IMG/VR virus record: IMGVR_UViG_3300020173_000034
Coordinates: 1 to 32,294 of that record
DNA: 32,294 bases
Direction: 5' to 3' (one strand)
Source of the DNA: a virus
Part shown: positions 22,813 to 32,136 of the stretch, piece after piece
Layout: every line of letters starts with the position of its first letter
Numbering within the stretch: position 1 is the stretch's first letter
Notes under the pieces: generated by a model
The model's input: only the letters and a program-made list of their open reading frames with translations
What the model was told of the DNA's origin: nothing
Database searches by the model: none
Translations under genes and position numbers: made by a program

Positions 22813-24357
22813 ATGAGCTTAATAGTAAATAATGTTATTAATTCCAGTTCTCAAATAAGTTATTCTTATTTAGGGGGAGAGGAGATTTTTGGCTATTTAA
22901 TTAATTTAAATTATACAATAAAAACTGAAGATATTTCTTTTGATAATGATGATGGAGTTTTATTGACAGGAAGATCTGCAATTCGTCAAGCTTATAAAAG
23001 AAAGAATATCACAGCTAGAATAGCTGGAGATGAAATATTAAATGGATTAATAACTCAAGTTTCTTTTTCTGAAAGCTCCTTAACTGGAGAAGACATAGTA
23101 ACCATATCAATAGAAGAAAGAAGAAGGTTGGATGATTATAGTTCTAAAACTTTTTCAAAATATATTCCTAGTCCACATTTATTGACAGAGTTTTCAGAAA
23201 AATATACTTTCTCAAGGTCTGATTCTAGTTATAGTTATAACAGAGATATATCCATTAAATATGCTCAAGATTTAGGAGATCAATTTTTAAATAACGCTAA
23301 AGCCTTCTTAACTAATTATTATTTTTCTAATAGGCCATCTATTGGTTATTATGAAGATGGCATTTCAGAGAATGCTAGATTTAACGAAGGGTATAATGGA
23401 ACTTTAACAGAGACTATAGACTTAGTAAACTTGTCTGTATCTTTGAATGAAGTTTTTAATTCTTCGTTTATCTTTGATTCTGAAGGAGTTTCAAAAGACA
23501 TTGATATATCGTCAAGTATCGACGATAAAGGTTATTTGAATAAACAAATTTCTGTTAAATTGACTTCTTTAAGATACGATTCTCAGAATATTTTAGAAGA
23601 AGCCATAGCTAATACAATAGATCAAATTATATCTGATGAAGAATCAGATTTCGGAAAACCCTTTTCTATTGAAAAGGGAATTAAAAAAGACTCCAATGTT
23701 GCTGACTTAACAATTCAATTTTCAACAGACCCGAAACTAACAAAAGAAAACTTAGTTACATATACTTGTGAGAAAAGCAAAGATCAAGCTTTTTTTACGT
23801 ATACTTTGGCTGTTACATATAAATCAAAGGGGCCTAATGTACTAGAAAGGTATAACAATACAGTTTCTCTATGGGAATCTTCAAAAGATAAAAATGAACC
23901 CAAAGTATTGAGACTATTTTCTGAAGCTACTTCTATTTACGAAAAATCAAGATCAGCTAGTTTAAATAAAAGTGAAGGAACTATTACTGAAAATATAATC
24001 TTTTCTACAGATGAAAATTATGATTCTTCGGGGTTACCAAGTGGAATTATAAAATATGCAATTAATGTATCCAAACAAGAAAAAATAAAAAGAAATTCTG
24101 TTGTTTTGGATTTAATTAATTTAAAGCAAAAATTGGTAACTTCGAATTTAGATCGTCTTGGGTCTGCTTCTGTAACAGCTACTGCTGTTTGTGATCAAGC
24201 TTATGGAATATTTCACGCAAAAGATTTTTTAGCCTCTAAAACTTCCGAAATAAATGACTCTTTGGAAGAAGAAGCTTACTATGCGACAGCTGATGTAATC
24301 CAAATTGATTTATCAAATGGTAGTGCAACTCGTGTAATAAACTATATAATCGCTTAA
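22813..24357 (+). CDS. Distal tail / tip protein with beta repeats
   Basis: A 514-residue Ser-, Asn- and Asp-rich, all-beta protein directly after the tape measure, where the distal tail protein is normally encoded. The first 110 residues (FGYLINLNYTIKTEDISFDN through LTGEDIVTISIEERRR) are likely the ring-forming domain. The remainder shows repeating strand modules, such as GTLTETIDLVNLSVSLNE (about residue 195) and GTITENIIFSTDENYDSSG (about 387), similar in pattern to those of the next gene, so the two look paralogous. GGAGG at 22802-22806 provides a Shine-Dalgarno, one of the few in the window. The exact tail position is inferred. Confidence 0.6.
   Translation: MSLIVNNVINSSSQISYSYLGGEEIFGYLINLNYTIKTEDISFDNDDGVLLTGRSAIRQAYKRKNITARIAGDEILNGLITQVSFSESSLTGEDIVTISIEERRRLDDYSSKTFSKYIPSPHLLTEFSEKYTFSRSDSSYSYNRDISIKYAQDLGDQFLNNAKAFLTNYYFSNRPSIGYYEDGISENARFNEGYNGTLTETIDLVNLSVSLNEVFNSSFIFDSEGVSKDIDISSSIDDKGYLNKQISVKLTSLRYDSQNILEEAIANTIDQIISDEESDFGKPFSIEKGIKKDSNVADLTIQFSTDPKLTKENLVTYTCEKSKDQAFFTYTLAVTYKSKGPNVLERYNNTVSLWESSKDKNEPKVLRLFSEATSIYEKSRSASLNKSEGTITENIIFSTDENYDSSGLPSGIIKYAINVSKQEKIKRNSVVLDLINLKQKLVTSNLDRLGSASVTATAVCDQAYGIFHAKDFLASKTSEINDSLEEEAYYATADVIQIDLSNGSATRVINYIIA
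24332..24343 (+). promoter_or_regulatory. Late-type promoter motif inside the end of the preceding gene
   Basis: GTGTAATAAACT lies within the last codons of the upstream tail gene and ends 15 bases before the ATG at 24359. The coding constraint there makes chance more likely than in the intergenic copies. Confidence 0.3.
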
Positions 24358-24358
24358 T

Positions 24359-25954
24359 ATGCCTAATTCTATAACATATGGTAGTTACTCATTCCCAGAA
24401 CCTCTCCCATTATTTGCGGAACAGGATCAATCGGTTAATTTGGGCGGACTGTATGATCATAGTGCGATTAATGTAAACATAATAGGTTATTTTACTGGAG
24501 CAGATTTAAGTGGGCTTGATTTGCAAAAAATGCAAATGATTAGTGGCTTTTTAAATGAATACCAAGATTTAACTATAACTGTCGGCAACGAATCTAAAAC
24601 ATGCCCCAAAGCTTTTGTTCAAAATATTGATTTTGGAGAAAGTGATTCAACCACATTCCAACCGTACAACTTAACTGTTACATATTATTCTGGAGAAACT
24701 TTTTCTGAATATTTTAGAGTTACTCAACCTGAAAATAATTGGTCCTATTCAGAAGGTGAAAATAAAGTCATAACGGCAACACATAGAGTTTCTGCAAAAG
24801 GCTTAAAAGTAGATGGAGATAGTGCATTCGATAATGCTAAGAATTTTGTTAATGAAAAATTAGTTGGGTTCGAAAATATATCTTTATTTAATGGTACTGG
24901 CAATGCTTTTCTAAAATCTAGAAATGAAGATATTGATTTAGCAGAAAATTCTTACACAATTACTGAGGTATATTTATATTCTTCTTCTGATAGGCCCATT
25001 TCGAATAAAGGTATTTTAGACGTTTCTACGTCCATTTCTTATAATTCAGAGCAACAGTTATCATTATCTGTTCAGGGGAGCTTACAGGGGAGGATAGATG
25101 CCAATACGGGCATTCAAGAGGGATTACTGTCTACTGGAGATTTTTCTGCTGAACAAGCTACTGATATTGCAGTTAATGCTTTAGCGAATTCTTATTCTCA
25201 ATATGAGTCTGGAGTATATAGTTTTGTTTCTAACGGTCCCTCTTCTTTTAATTATGATTTAAATACTGGATCTAATTTATTAAACTTCAGCTTTTCTTTT
25301 GAAGATGCTGAAAATTTAGATTTAATTAATGAAGAAGTTCTGCATAAATATAGTTCTTCTGTAAGCGTTTCTAAAGATTCTTCTATTGCTAATATCAGTG
25401 TTAATGGTAATTTGAGCTATAGAGGAACTTCGATTATCGACAGAGCAGATGATGAAAGTTTAAATGAAAGATTTCTCGCTGTTGAGTCAGCTTACTCTGA
25501 AGTAGATCAATATTCTATAGCTAAGTCTTCTTTCCAAGAATTTACGGGAGTTGCTACTGGATACGAATTTTTATCTTCTTACATCGACTCTGAACCTGAA
25601 AATTTTAGCATTACTAAAGATCCTATTGAAAATACAATATCTTATAATTATACTTATAGTAACTCTATTGATTTTTCGAATGGAACTTTAAATAATTTAA
25701 AGTTAACAATAAAAGATAAAAAACCTTTGGTTGTTGTCAATGTTCAAGAAACTATTAGTGGATTTGAAGCTGCTGAAGTAATATCTAGAAGCTTGGGCGA
25801 GTACTCTGTTTCAGCTAGCGCTAATAATCAAGGAGAAGATTTGGATACATTAAAAGATATTGTGTCTGGATATTGTAGCGGGAAATTTTTCCAATCTGAA
25901 TCTTATGATACTGGGCAAAATTCAATATCTTATAATTTGCAAAAATATTATTAA
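24359..25954 (+). CDS. Distal tail protein, probable paralogue of the preceding gene
   Basis: A 531-residue beta-rich protein. Residues 1-115 (PNSITYGSYSFPEPLPLFAE through TFQPYNLTVTYYSGETFSEYF) look like a tail-tube-like ring domain. The rest carries at least three related strand modules, with cores NKVITATHRVSAKG (about 130), NLLNFSFSFEDAENLD (about 306) and NTISYNYTYSNSIDFSNG (about 424), and a final NSISYNLQKYY. The previous gene has modules of the same type, so the pair probably arose by duplication. It begins one base after the previous stop and ends in a TAATG overlap with the LamG gene. Likely a tail-tip ring or spacer; function not proven. Confidence 0.6.
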   Translation: MPNSITYGSYSFPEPLPLFAEQDQSVNLGGLYDHSAINVNIIGYFTGADLSGLDLQKMQMISGFLNEYQDLTITVGNESKTCPKAFVQNIDFGESDSTTFQPYNLTVTYYSGETFSEYFRVTQPENNWSYSEGENKVITATHRVSAKGLKVDGDSAFDNAKNFVNEKLVGFENISLFNGTGNAFLKSRNEDIDLAENSYTITEVYLYSSSDRPISNKGILDVSTSISYNSEQQLSLSVQGSLQGRIDANTGIQEGLLSTGDFSAEQATDIAVNALANSYSQYESGVYSFVSNGPSSFNYDLNTGSNLLNFSFSFEDAENLDLINEEVLHKYSSSVSVSKDSSIANISVNGNLSYRGTSIIDRADDESLNERFLAVESAYSEVDQYSIAKSSFQEFTGVATGYEFLSSYIDSEPENFSITKDPIENTISYNYTYSNSIDFSNGTLNNLKLTIKDKKPLVVVNVQETISGFEAAEVISRSLGEYSVSASANNQGEDLDTLKDIVSGYCSGKFFQSESYDTGQNSISYNLQKYY

Positions 25955-27330
25955 TGAGTGATACGGGTTTATATTTTGTAATGCAAGAGAGTCTTGGTTC
26001 TAACCAAAGATTGTCTGCTTTTTATGATTTTAATTATTCTTCTGATGAGATAGATATATTAGGCGCTGGGTCAGATTTTACAGGAGTTCTGCTTAATAAT
26101 GAATTAGTAAATCAACCTTCATTACATACAGGTTATGTTTTAGGTTCATATGAATCTTCTGAAATCGATGCTAACAATAATCTTCAAACTTTATTGGCTA
26201 ACAACAAGCTTCCGTTGACTTCTGGAAACTTGAGAATACCTTTAGATGGTTTAAATGCCAATGATATTTCAGTCATTATAGATTTTGAATTCGAAGGTGC
26301 TGTAGATGATGGTGTTTTATTGGGCTGCTTTAAAAAAAGAAAAGAAAGTGCAAGTTTTAATTCTTTTGATAACTCTGAAGGATTCAATATAGGAATCACT
26401 GATAGGGGTCATTTGTTTTGCCAAACCTATGGTCCAAATGGAGATTCTGTTGATGTCATTACAGATATTGAGTTATCTAAAAGAAATGTTATTGGTGTGT
26501 CTGTTTCTGAAAGTACTTTATCTTTAGGGACTTTTGATTACTTTAATAATATTGTACGTTCTGTTGATATACCAGTTGATGGAGATTACATTTACCAAAC
26601 TGGATTCTTGAATTTTGGTGGATCAGATAATTATTTTAGATCTGAAAGCAATTCAGAAGAAACATTTAGTGGTAGTTTACATAATCTTGCTTTGTTCTCT
26701 GGATATTTGGAGCCTAGATTTCTCAAGCAACTTTCAGAAGGTATTCTTGGTGATTATTTTTATAACGGTCCAGTCGAATCTGAATCTCAGAGAGTGACAG
26801 GTTATAGCGATGTTATTGTATATAAAACAGGAGTTACTGGTTATGAGTATACTTCTACTGGATCTCTAACAATTGCCACAGGTAGAGAATACTTTACAGG
26901 CAGTTTTTCTACGAATTCTTCGGAAACGAAGAAGGAGGGAGAACGTTTTTACAAATACTATACGTTAAATAACGGAGATACTGAGACATTTTATAAAGAA
27001 GAAATTGGCCAACTACATTCTGAATCTGGCTACATTTATTATCCTACAGGAGAGGATGCTTATGATACTTTGGGTTTAAATGACATATCGGAGTCAATCC
27101 AAACTTACGTGGAAACTACTGGTATTGAACAAGGGTCTGCTACAATAAATCTTTATGGTAGAAATGCTCTCACAGGAATGTTGAACGAAGTTAGTGGGGT
27201 AACTACTACTGCTCTCTACGAAACAGTGTCAAGTTTCTCAACACCTTCTTCTGGCGTAAATTTAGGTCATGAATCAGAAGATTTTAAAAAGAATTTTATT
27301 TATTACATAGGAACAAGAGATGAATTTTAA
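25954..27330 (+). CDS. Tail-tip protein with LamG-like lectin domain
   Basis: A 458-residue beta protein. Residues about 100-265 (NDISVIIDFEFEGAVDDGVL, then GFNIGITDRGHLFCQTYGPN, RNVIGVSVSESTLSLGTFDY and SGSLHNLALFSGYL) fit a concanavalin A/LamG-type sandwich, a fold that binds carbohydrate or protein in tail fibres and tips. The C-terminal half is Gly/Thr/Tyr-rich (VTGYEYTSTGSLTIATGREY), possibly an elongated stalk, and a short stretch FYKYYTLNNGDTETFYKEEI may be a hinge. It overlaps the next gene by 11 nt. A host-surface binding role is inferred from fold and place. Confidence 0.65.
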   Translation: MSDTGLYFVMQESLGSNQRLSAFYDFNYSSDEIDILGAGSDFTGVLLNNELVNQPSLHTGYVLGSYESSEIDANNNLQTLLANNKLPLTSGNLRIPLDGLNANDISVIIDFEFEGAVDDGVLLGCFKKRKESASFNSFDNSEGFNIGITDRGHLFCQTYGPNGDSVDVITDIELSKRNVIGVSVSESTLSLGTFDYFNNIVRSVDIPVDGDYIYQTGFLNFGGSDNYFRSESNSEETFSGSLHNLALFSGYLEPRFLKQLSEGILGDYFYNGPVESESQRVTGYSDVIVYKTGVTGYEYTSTGSLTIATGREYFTGSFSTNSSETKKEGERFYKYYTLNNGDTETFYKEEIGQLHSESGYIYYPTGEDAYDTLGLNDISESIQTYVETTGIEQGSATINLYGRNALTGMLNEVSGVTTTALYETVSSFSTPSSGVNLGHESEDFKKNFIYYIGTRDEF

Positions 27331-29584
27331 TTACATTTTATCAACTGGAGACTCTACTATTTCAGGAAGTTCTTATAGTATTCTTGAAACAAATCAACTA
27401 GCATTCAAGCAAAATGAGTATTCTTCAATAAAATATTACATGTTGGAGGAAGATGGTAGAGCTAAGGACAACTCTTTTCATTTTGACTCTTCTATTATTG
27501 AAAGTGGATTTTCTTCTTTGGTTTCATTAAATTCTCAAACTTTGGTGGAGGGAAATTTTGAAGTATCTACTGGTAGAAATCAATATTACTATACAATTAC
27601 TGATAGTGGTAATTATACGATAGATATAGAAAATTCAGATAATAAATTTATTTTTGACTCACTTATACCAATTGATGATGATTCTGTTATATATTACGAA
27701 GGTAGAGATTATTCAATACCATTTATACAAGAAAAAACTGGAATTGCTATAGGTTCTTGGAGTGATTCTTTAGATGATTTATTGACTTCGGTTGATTCTG
27801 TAGACACAACCGCTGACATCGCAGAATTACAGGAGAAGTATTTTTTATTTTTTAATGGACAAAAAATATCAGATTTTTCTGCCGCCACTGACTTGGACGA
27901 TGCTTCAGGTATTATGTTTGCAATGCCGAGAAAAACAAAAATAAACGATGTCTATGGTTCTGCCGCAGATATTTATGGTAGCGGATTTATTGATAATCAA
28001 GTTGATTTTTATTTGAATGGTATGAGGCAAGACCCGCAAGATGCTTTGCAGTTATATACTGGGGTGGGTATGATACAAACGGGCGTTAGTTCTTCTATTT
28101 CGATAAAAACAGTTTCTACTGATAACTTTTTAGTGGGAGAAGTGTTAAATTTAGAAAGAAACGATCAAGTCTCTAAAGATGTAACTGTTGAAGAAGCTGA
28201 ACCGATTCATGGCATAGAGGTTGAAGAAGACATTTTTGAACAGGGTGATACAATTGATACTACTGTGATAGGGGCAGCGTCAAGATCTTTTAGATCAAAC
28301 AGGAAAAACTTCTTAAAAGTTTCGGACAATAGTCTCCTTTCTATAGGAGATGGATCAAATGACTCTGAGTTTTCTACGTGTTTTTGGGTTAAAATTCCTC
28401 AAAATGGAAGGTTTCTTTTTCAAAAGGGTGGATTCGGTAAAGAAGAGTACGTACTACAAGTATACGCAGATTATATTTCGTTCGAAATATATGATCAATC
28501 AGGATTCCAATCAAGGATACAGGCAAAAACTTTAGAAGGTATTGACTACAATATATGGAATCATATTTCAATTACTTATGATGGAACAGCAAGTCAAAAT
28601 GGAATTGACATTTACGTAAATGGAATTAGTTACCAATGTGATAAATTTGAAAAAGGATCGTATTCTAGTTCGAACGACTTAGATGGAGAACTTTATATTG
28701 GATCATATTATCCATATACTTCAATGCTAACACGTTATTCTGACTGTAAAGTAGCTGACTTTAGATTTTATGATTATCAATTAACTTCTGCTAACATAAC
28801 TGATTTGTCAGACTATAGTAGCACTACTAATCCAACTACTGGTCCCATTTTATGGTTGTTCAGAAACGAGGATAGTTTAGATGATTATAGCGGCAACGAA
28901 TTAGACGCAACTGAAGGTAACTCTAATTATAGCACGTTTTTCTCAACTGACGGTCCTTTTGTTACTTTTTCCATCAAAACTGATCTTTATGAATGGTGGC
29001 AAAATGCAGATTCTGCGGGAAAACATGCTTCTATTAATATAGGGACAGCTGAGTCTACTATTAGTGGACCTAATAGTTTGAATGCATGGCATCAAACTGC
29101 TAGCGGTTCTACTACTTATACTCCAGCAAGTCTTCCCGTTGAACCCAAAACCTTTGCGGCCATTTGGAGAATGGATGACGGAGCAGATTTGGATTCTATA
29201 TTTGGAGAGATTTTAACTACAGAGGGTGGTAAGACTAGTTTTGAATTAGATACAATTGGCTCTAATGATACAATATTGTGGAAACATAATGGATCATCTC
29301 CTTTAGATAGGAGATTTTCTGAATTAGGGATAAATCTTGATGAATGGAATAGCATGGTTTATACTATTTATGATTCTGGACAAATAAAATTATGGATAAA
29401 TGGGGAAAATGTTCCTTATAATTATTATGAAGAAGGCGTACTATCTCAAAATGTGGGTTCTTTTATAAAATTAGGAGAAGATGCTTCTTTTGCTGTATGC
29501 ATTATTTCTAGAAGAGAATGGAGTCAGACAGACGTAAATTCATTTCATAATAATGGAAACTTTGTAAAATACGAAGATTTTTAA
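27320..29584 (+). CDS. Large tail-tip/fibre protein with two LamG-like domains
   Basis: A 754-residue beta protein. The N-terminal ~310 residues include FYLNGMRQDPQDALQLYTGV (about 232-251), a type of stretch common in phage fibre and baseplate proteins. Residues about 320-485 form one LamG-like domain (STCFWVKIPQNGRFLFQKGG, WNHISITYDGTASQNGIDIY, VADFRFYDYQLTSANI) and about 610-745 a second, more divergent one (TFAAIWRMDDGADLDSI, WNSMVYTIYDSGQIKLWING). Such domains often bind surface glycans, so this is a receptor-binding candidate. A Val/Glu-rich acidic segment (about 285-312) separates the first domain from the N-terminus. It is translated from an ATG overlapping the previous gene. Confidence 0.7.
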   Translation: MNFNYILSTGDSTISGSSYSILETNQLAFKQNEYSSIKYYMLEEDGRAKDNSFHFDSSIIESGFSSLVSLNSQTLVEGNFEVSTGRNQYYYTITDSGNYTIDIENSDNKFIFDSLIPIDDDSVIYYEGRDYSIPFIQEKTGIAIGSWSDSLDDLLTSVDSVDTTADIAELQEKYFLFFNGQKISDFSAATDLDDASGIMFAMPRKTKINDVYGSAADIYGSGFIDNQVDFYLNGMRQDPQDALQLYTGVGMIQTGVSSSISIKTVSTDNFLVGEVLNLERNDQVSKDVTVEEAEPIHGIEVEEDIFEQGDTIDTTVIGAASRSFRSNRKNFLKVSDNSLLSIGDGSNDSEFSTCFWVKIPQNGRFLFQKGGFGKEEYVLQVYADYISFEIYDQSGFQSRIQAKTLEGIDYNIWNHISITYDGTASQNGIDIYVNGISYQCDKFEKGSYSSSNDLDGELYIGSYYPYTSMLTRYSDCKVADFRFYDYQLTSANITDLSDYSSTTNPTTGPILWLFRNEDSLDDYSGNELDATEGNSNYSTFFSTDGPFVTFSIKTDLYEWWQNADSAGKHASINIGTAESTISGPNSLNAWHQTASGSTTYTPASLPVEPKTFAAIWRMDDGADLDSIFGEILTTEGGKTSFELDTIGSNDTILWKHNGSSPLDRRFSELGINLDEWNSMVYTIYDSGQIKLWINGENVPYNYYEEGVLSQNVGSFIKLGEDASFAVCIISRREWSQTDVNSFHNNGNFVKYEDF

Positions 29585-29589
29585 TATCA

Positions 29590-29601
29590 GTGTAATTAAA
29601 T
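29590..29601 (+). promoter_or_regulatory. Late-type promoter motif upstream of the last tail gene
   Basis: GTGTAATTAAAT lies 5 bases after the fibre gene's stop and ends 15 bases before the ATG at 29617. Confidence 0.45.
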
Positions 29602-29616
29602 ATAGATAATATTAAT

Positions 29617-32136
29617 ATGCCAAGCCTCAACGAAGAAAGAAAAGCTATAACTGGTTTAGAACTTAACTTTTCTAGTTCTGGTAGTAGTCATTCTGCCACA
29701 ATTACAACAGTTTTAAATGCTAAAGATTTATCAGACAATGAATCTGAATTAGGTTCTTTGATAGGACATGGCGCAGGAAGAACAACTTTTTCGAATCCAA
29801 CAATTGGCAAGCTACTGCAAAATTTTATTGAAGTAGAAAGAACTGTAAGTCAGGACGGTGATAAAAAATCTATATCTATAAAATATGAAGATATTACTTC
29901 TTTAAAATTAAAGTCTCATTGCTTTGTTGTTAGGGGTAGAGATTCGCACCCCCAAGATAAAGGATTTTCTGCTGGATTAAACGCTGCCTCTTCTCGTTTT
30001 ACAAGGAGAAACTTGGATAATAGTGGGAATAACCTAACTAACTTAGGTTCTTCTAACCCAATTAATCAAATAAATTCTAGTGGAGCTGGAGAATATGCCT
30101 TCATGCCATACTTTAGTGAGCTGCCAAATTCACCAATAACAAATCCAGATCAAAAATTTCCTTTACGTCAACCAAGGAAAACTGGAGCGGCAATTATTAT
30201 TGGGAATGTTTATAATGAGGAAAGTTCTGTAACTTCAGATGGAGATAAAACTTCTCTAGTTTATCAAGATGGAGAATTGATAGAAGAGTTCAGCTATAAT
30301 GAAGAAAAGATATCTTTACATTACAAAAAAAATCCAGATTTGGCAAGCTATAATATAAAAGTTGGATATACGTTATCTGAAGCTAAAAAAGGTTTTGCTT
30401 CAGCTGGAATAGCTATTGTCGGTTTACCAGAGTCTAGTGGAAATAAAGTTTTGTTTGATGTTTCTGGTAGTTTAGATTCTGTTTTATCAGCTATTGCCTC
30501 CAAATACGGATACTACTGGTTTGTTGATCCATTTCAAGCAGGAGTTATACGATTTGTTAATTCGTCTGCTGCTTCTCAGTTAATTGTCACAAACCCGTTG
30601 GAGCAATCTGGTTCAATACAATCAAAATATTTGAATGCTTCTTTTACGGAGAATTTTCTTACTCCTAAAATAGTAAATGCGTTCAGTTCTACGATTGAAA
30701 AACAAAAACAAACTTTTGAGTTTGGAGATGGACAGAGGTATACTAGGTTTGAGAGATTTGATCCTTCTAAAATCCTTTCTCAAACAAAGATAGACTCAAG
30801 TATATTTGAAGCGTTTTATGGATTATTCTTATCTGGACAATTAACGTCATCAGACATTTTTGATGTAATCGCTATCGTAATTACACAAAAATTAAAAGAC
30901 AAAATAAAATGGGGTGAAAGTTGGGAGGATTCAAGTGTTATAAAAGAACAAGAACTTCTTAGTTTTAAGGAGGTGGCCCCTGCAACTCAAGATAGAAAGA
31001 ACATGAAAAAAAGCCTTAAAGAATCTGGATCTGCTTTAAATCTTGAGGACGCGAAGTATATACTATTAAAAAAGAGACTAAAAAAAGTTAATAGACCTTC
31101 AGGTTTGGAATTAAATGGAATTGTACAAGATGCAATGTCTGTTTTGTTCAATTCTATTTATACCAGCAAAAGAATTGGTCGTTTCAAAGCTAAAAGAATG
31201 CAATGGGGAAGTTCTCCAATGAATATATCTGGACCCCATATTCTCACAACGGGAAAAGTTGCAAAAATTAAAGAAGTGGATCAACTTCAATCTTTAGATA
31301 ATCTTTTACAAAGAATGGGTAAACCAGATTTGCTATTGAATGAATTATTTGATGAGACTGGCAATGGTGAGTATGGTTTTGTTGGCACAGTAACAGGTAA
31401 TCAAAAACAAATGTCGGACGCTGAGAAATCGGACATTGATTATTCAAAAATAAGTTCAGATAATTATGCTTTTATTCAAAACACAACAAGTCAAAAGATG
31501 TTTCTAGCGATCAAAGAAGACTTAATAGATGAAATTTCAAGACTTGTTTCAGCTTCTATAAGAATATTTAAAGAAGCTTTAGAGGCAAAATCCGAAAGCA
31601 CTATAAAAAGCATGAAAGCTTACTATACTAGATCAAAAAAACCAACTGACGAACCAGAAACTGAAGAGACGAAAAAAGAAGAAGAGGCAAGAACAAACAG
31701 AATAGCGGGGCTTACTGCTATTCAGCAAAGCTTAGATGAGGTAGGAGAAAGATTCGATATTAAGTATTTTAGCTTGAAAACTAATGGAGCTAGTGGTGAC
31801 CCTACATCACCAGTAAACCTTGATGTCAAAAATGGGAAAATATCTGACATATTAGCCCTTGAAAATTCAAACTCTTATTCAAGACAACCAAGGAGTTCTC
31901 AAAGTTCAAGTAGGACTATAGTAGGACTAAGCTTGCCGACATCTTTTAAAATTACTTTATCGTCAGTTTCGGTAAGTCTAAGTGGCTCTGGAGTAACTAC
32001 AACGATTAATGAGTCAACGAAAAATCTACTACCATTAGATGACTCTTTAATTATAGACTCTAACTCTAAAGCTACGGTAAGTAAGAATTTCTATGGAAGA
32101 CTTAAAGCTAATCAGAAGAACTTCTTAGGACTGTAA
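29617..32136 (+). CDS. Large tail hub-like protein
   Basis: An 839-residue protein. The first ~350 residues are beta-rich and look like a tail hub or tail-associated assembly domain (gp27/prophage-tail-endopeptidase type in general character), with SVLSAIASKYGYYWFVDPFQ then GVIRFVNSS near residues 290-312. The middle is mixed helical with many Lys/Glu (KDKIKWGESWEDSSVIKE). Residues about 650-705 form a charged coiled coil (SESTIKSMKAYYTRSKKP, ETEETKKEEEARTNRIAG). The last ~100 residues are Ser/Thr-rich. I see no catalytic signature of a peptidase or lysozyme. It is the last gene of the rightward block and converges with a leftward gene. Confidence 0.6.
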   Translation: MPSLNEERKAITGLELNFSSSGSSHSATITTVLNAKDLSDNESELGSLIGHGAGRTTFSNPTIGKLLQNFIEVERTVSQDGDKKSISIKYEDITSLKLKSHCFVVRGRDSHPQDKGFSAGLNAASSRFTRRNLDNSGNNLTNLGSSNPINQINSSGAGEYAFMPYFSELPNSPITNPDQKFPLRQPRKTGAAIIIGNVYNEESSVTSDGDKTSLVYQDGELIEEFSYNEEKISLHYKKNPDLASYNIKVGYTLSEAKKGFASAGIAIVGLPESSGNKVLFDVSGSLDSVLSAIASKYGYYWFVDPFQAGVIRFVNSSAASQLIVTNPLEQSGSIQSKYLNASFTENFLTPKIVNAFSSTIEKQKQTFEFGDGQRYTRFERFDPSKILSQTKIDSSIFEAFYGLFLSGQLTSSDIFDVIAIVITQKLKDKIKWGESWEDSSVIKEQELLSFKEVAPATQDRKNMKKSLKESGSALNLEDAKYILLKKRLKKVNRPSGLELNGIVQDAMSVLFNSIYTSKRIGRFKAKRMQWGSSPMNISGPHILTTGKVAKIKEVDQLQSLDNLLQRMGKPDLLLNELFDETGNGEYGFVGTVTGNQKQMSDAEKSDIDYSKISSDNYAFIQNTTSQKMFLAIKEDLIDEISRLVSASIRIFKEALEAKSESTIKSMKAYYTRSKKPTDEPETEETKKEEEARTNRIAGLTAIQQSLDEVGERFDIKYFSLKTNGASGDPTSPVNLDVKNGKISDILALENSNSYSRQPRSSQSSSRTIVGLSLPTSFKITLSSVSVSLSGSGVTTTINESTKNLLPLDDSLIIDSNSKATVSKNFYGRLKANQKNFLGL

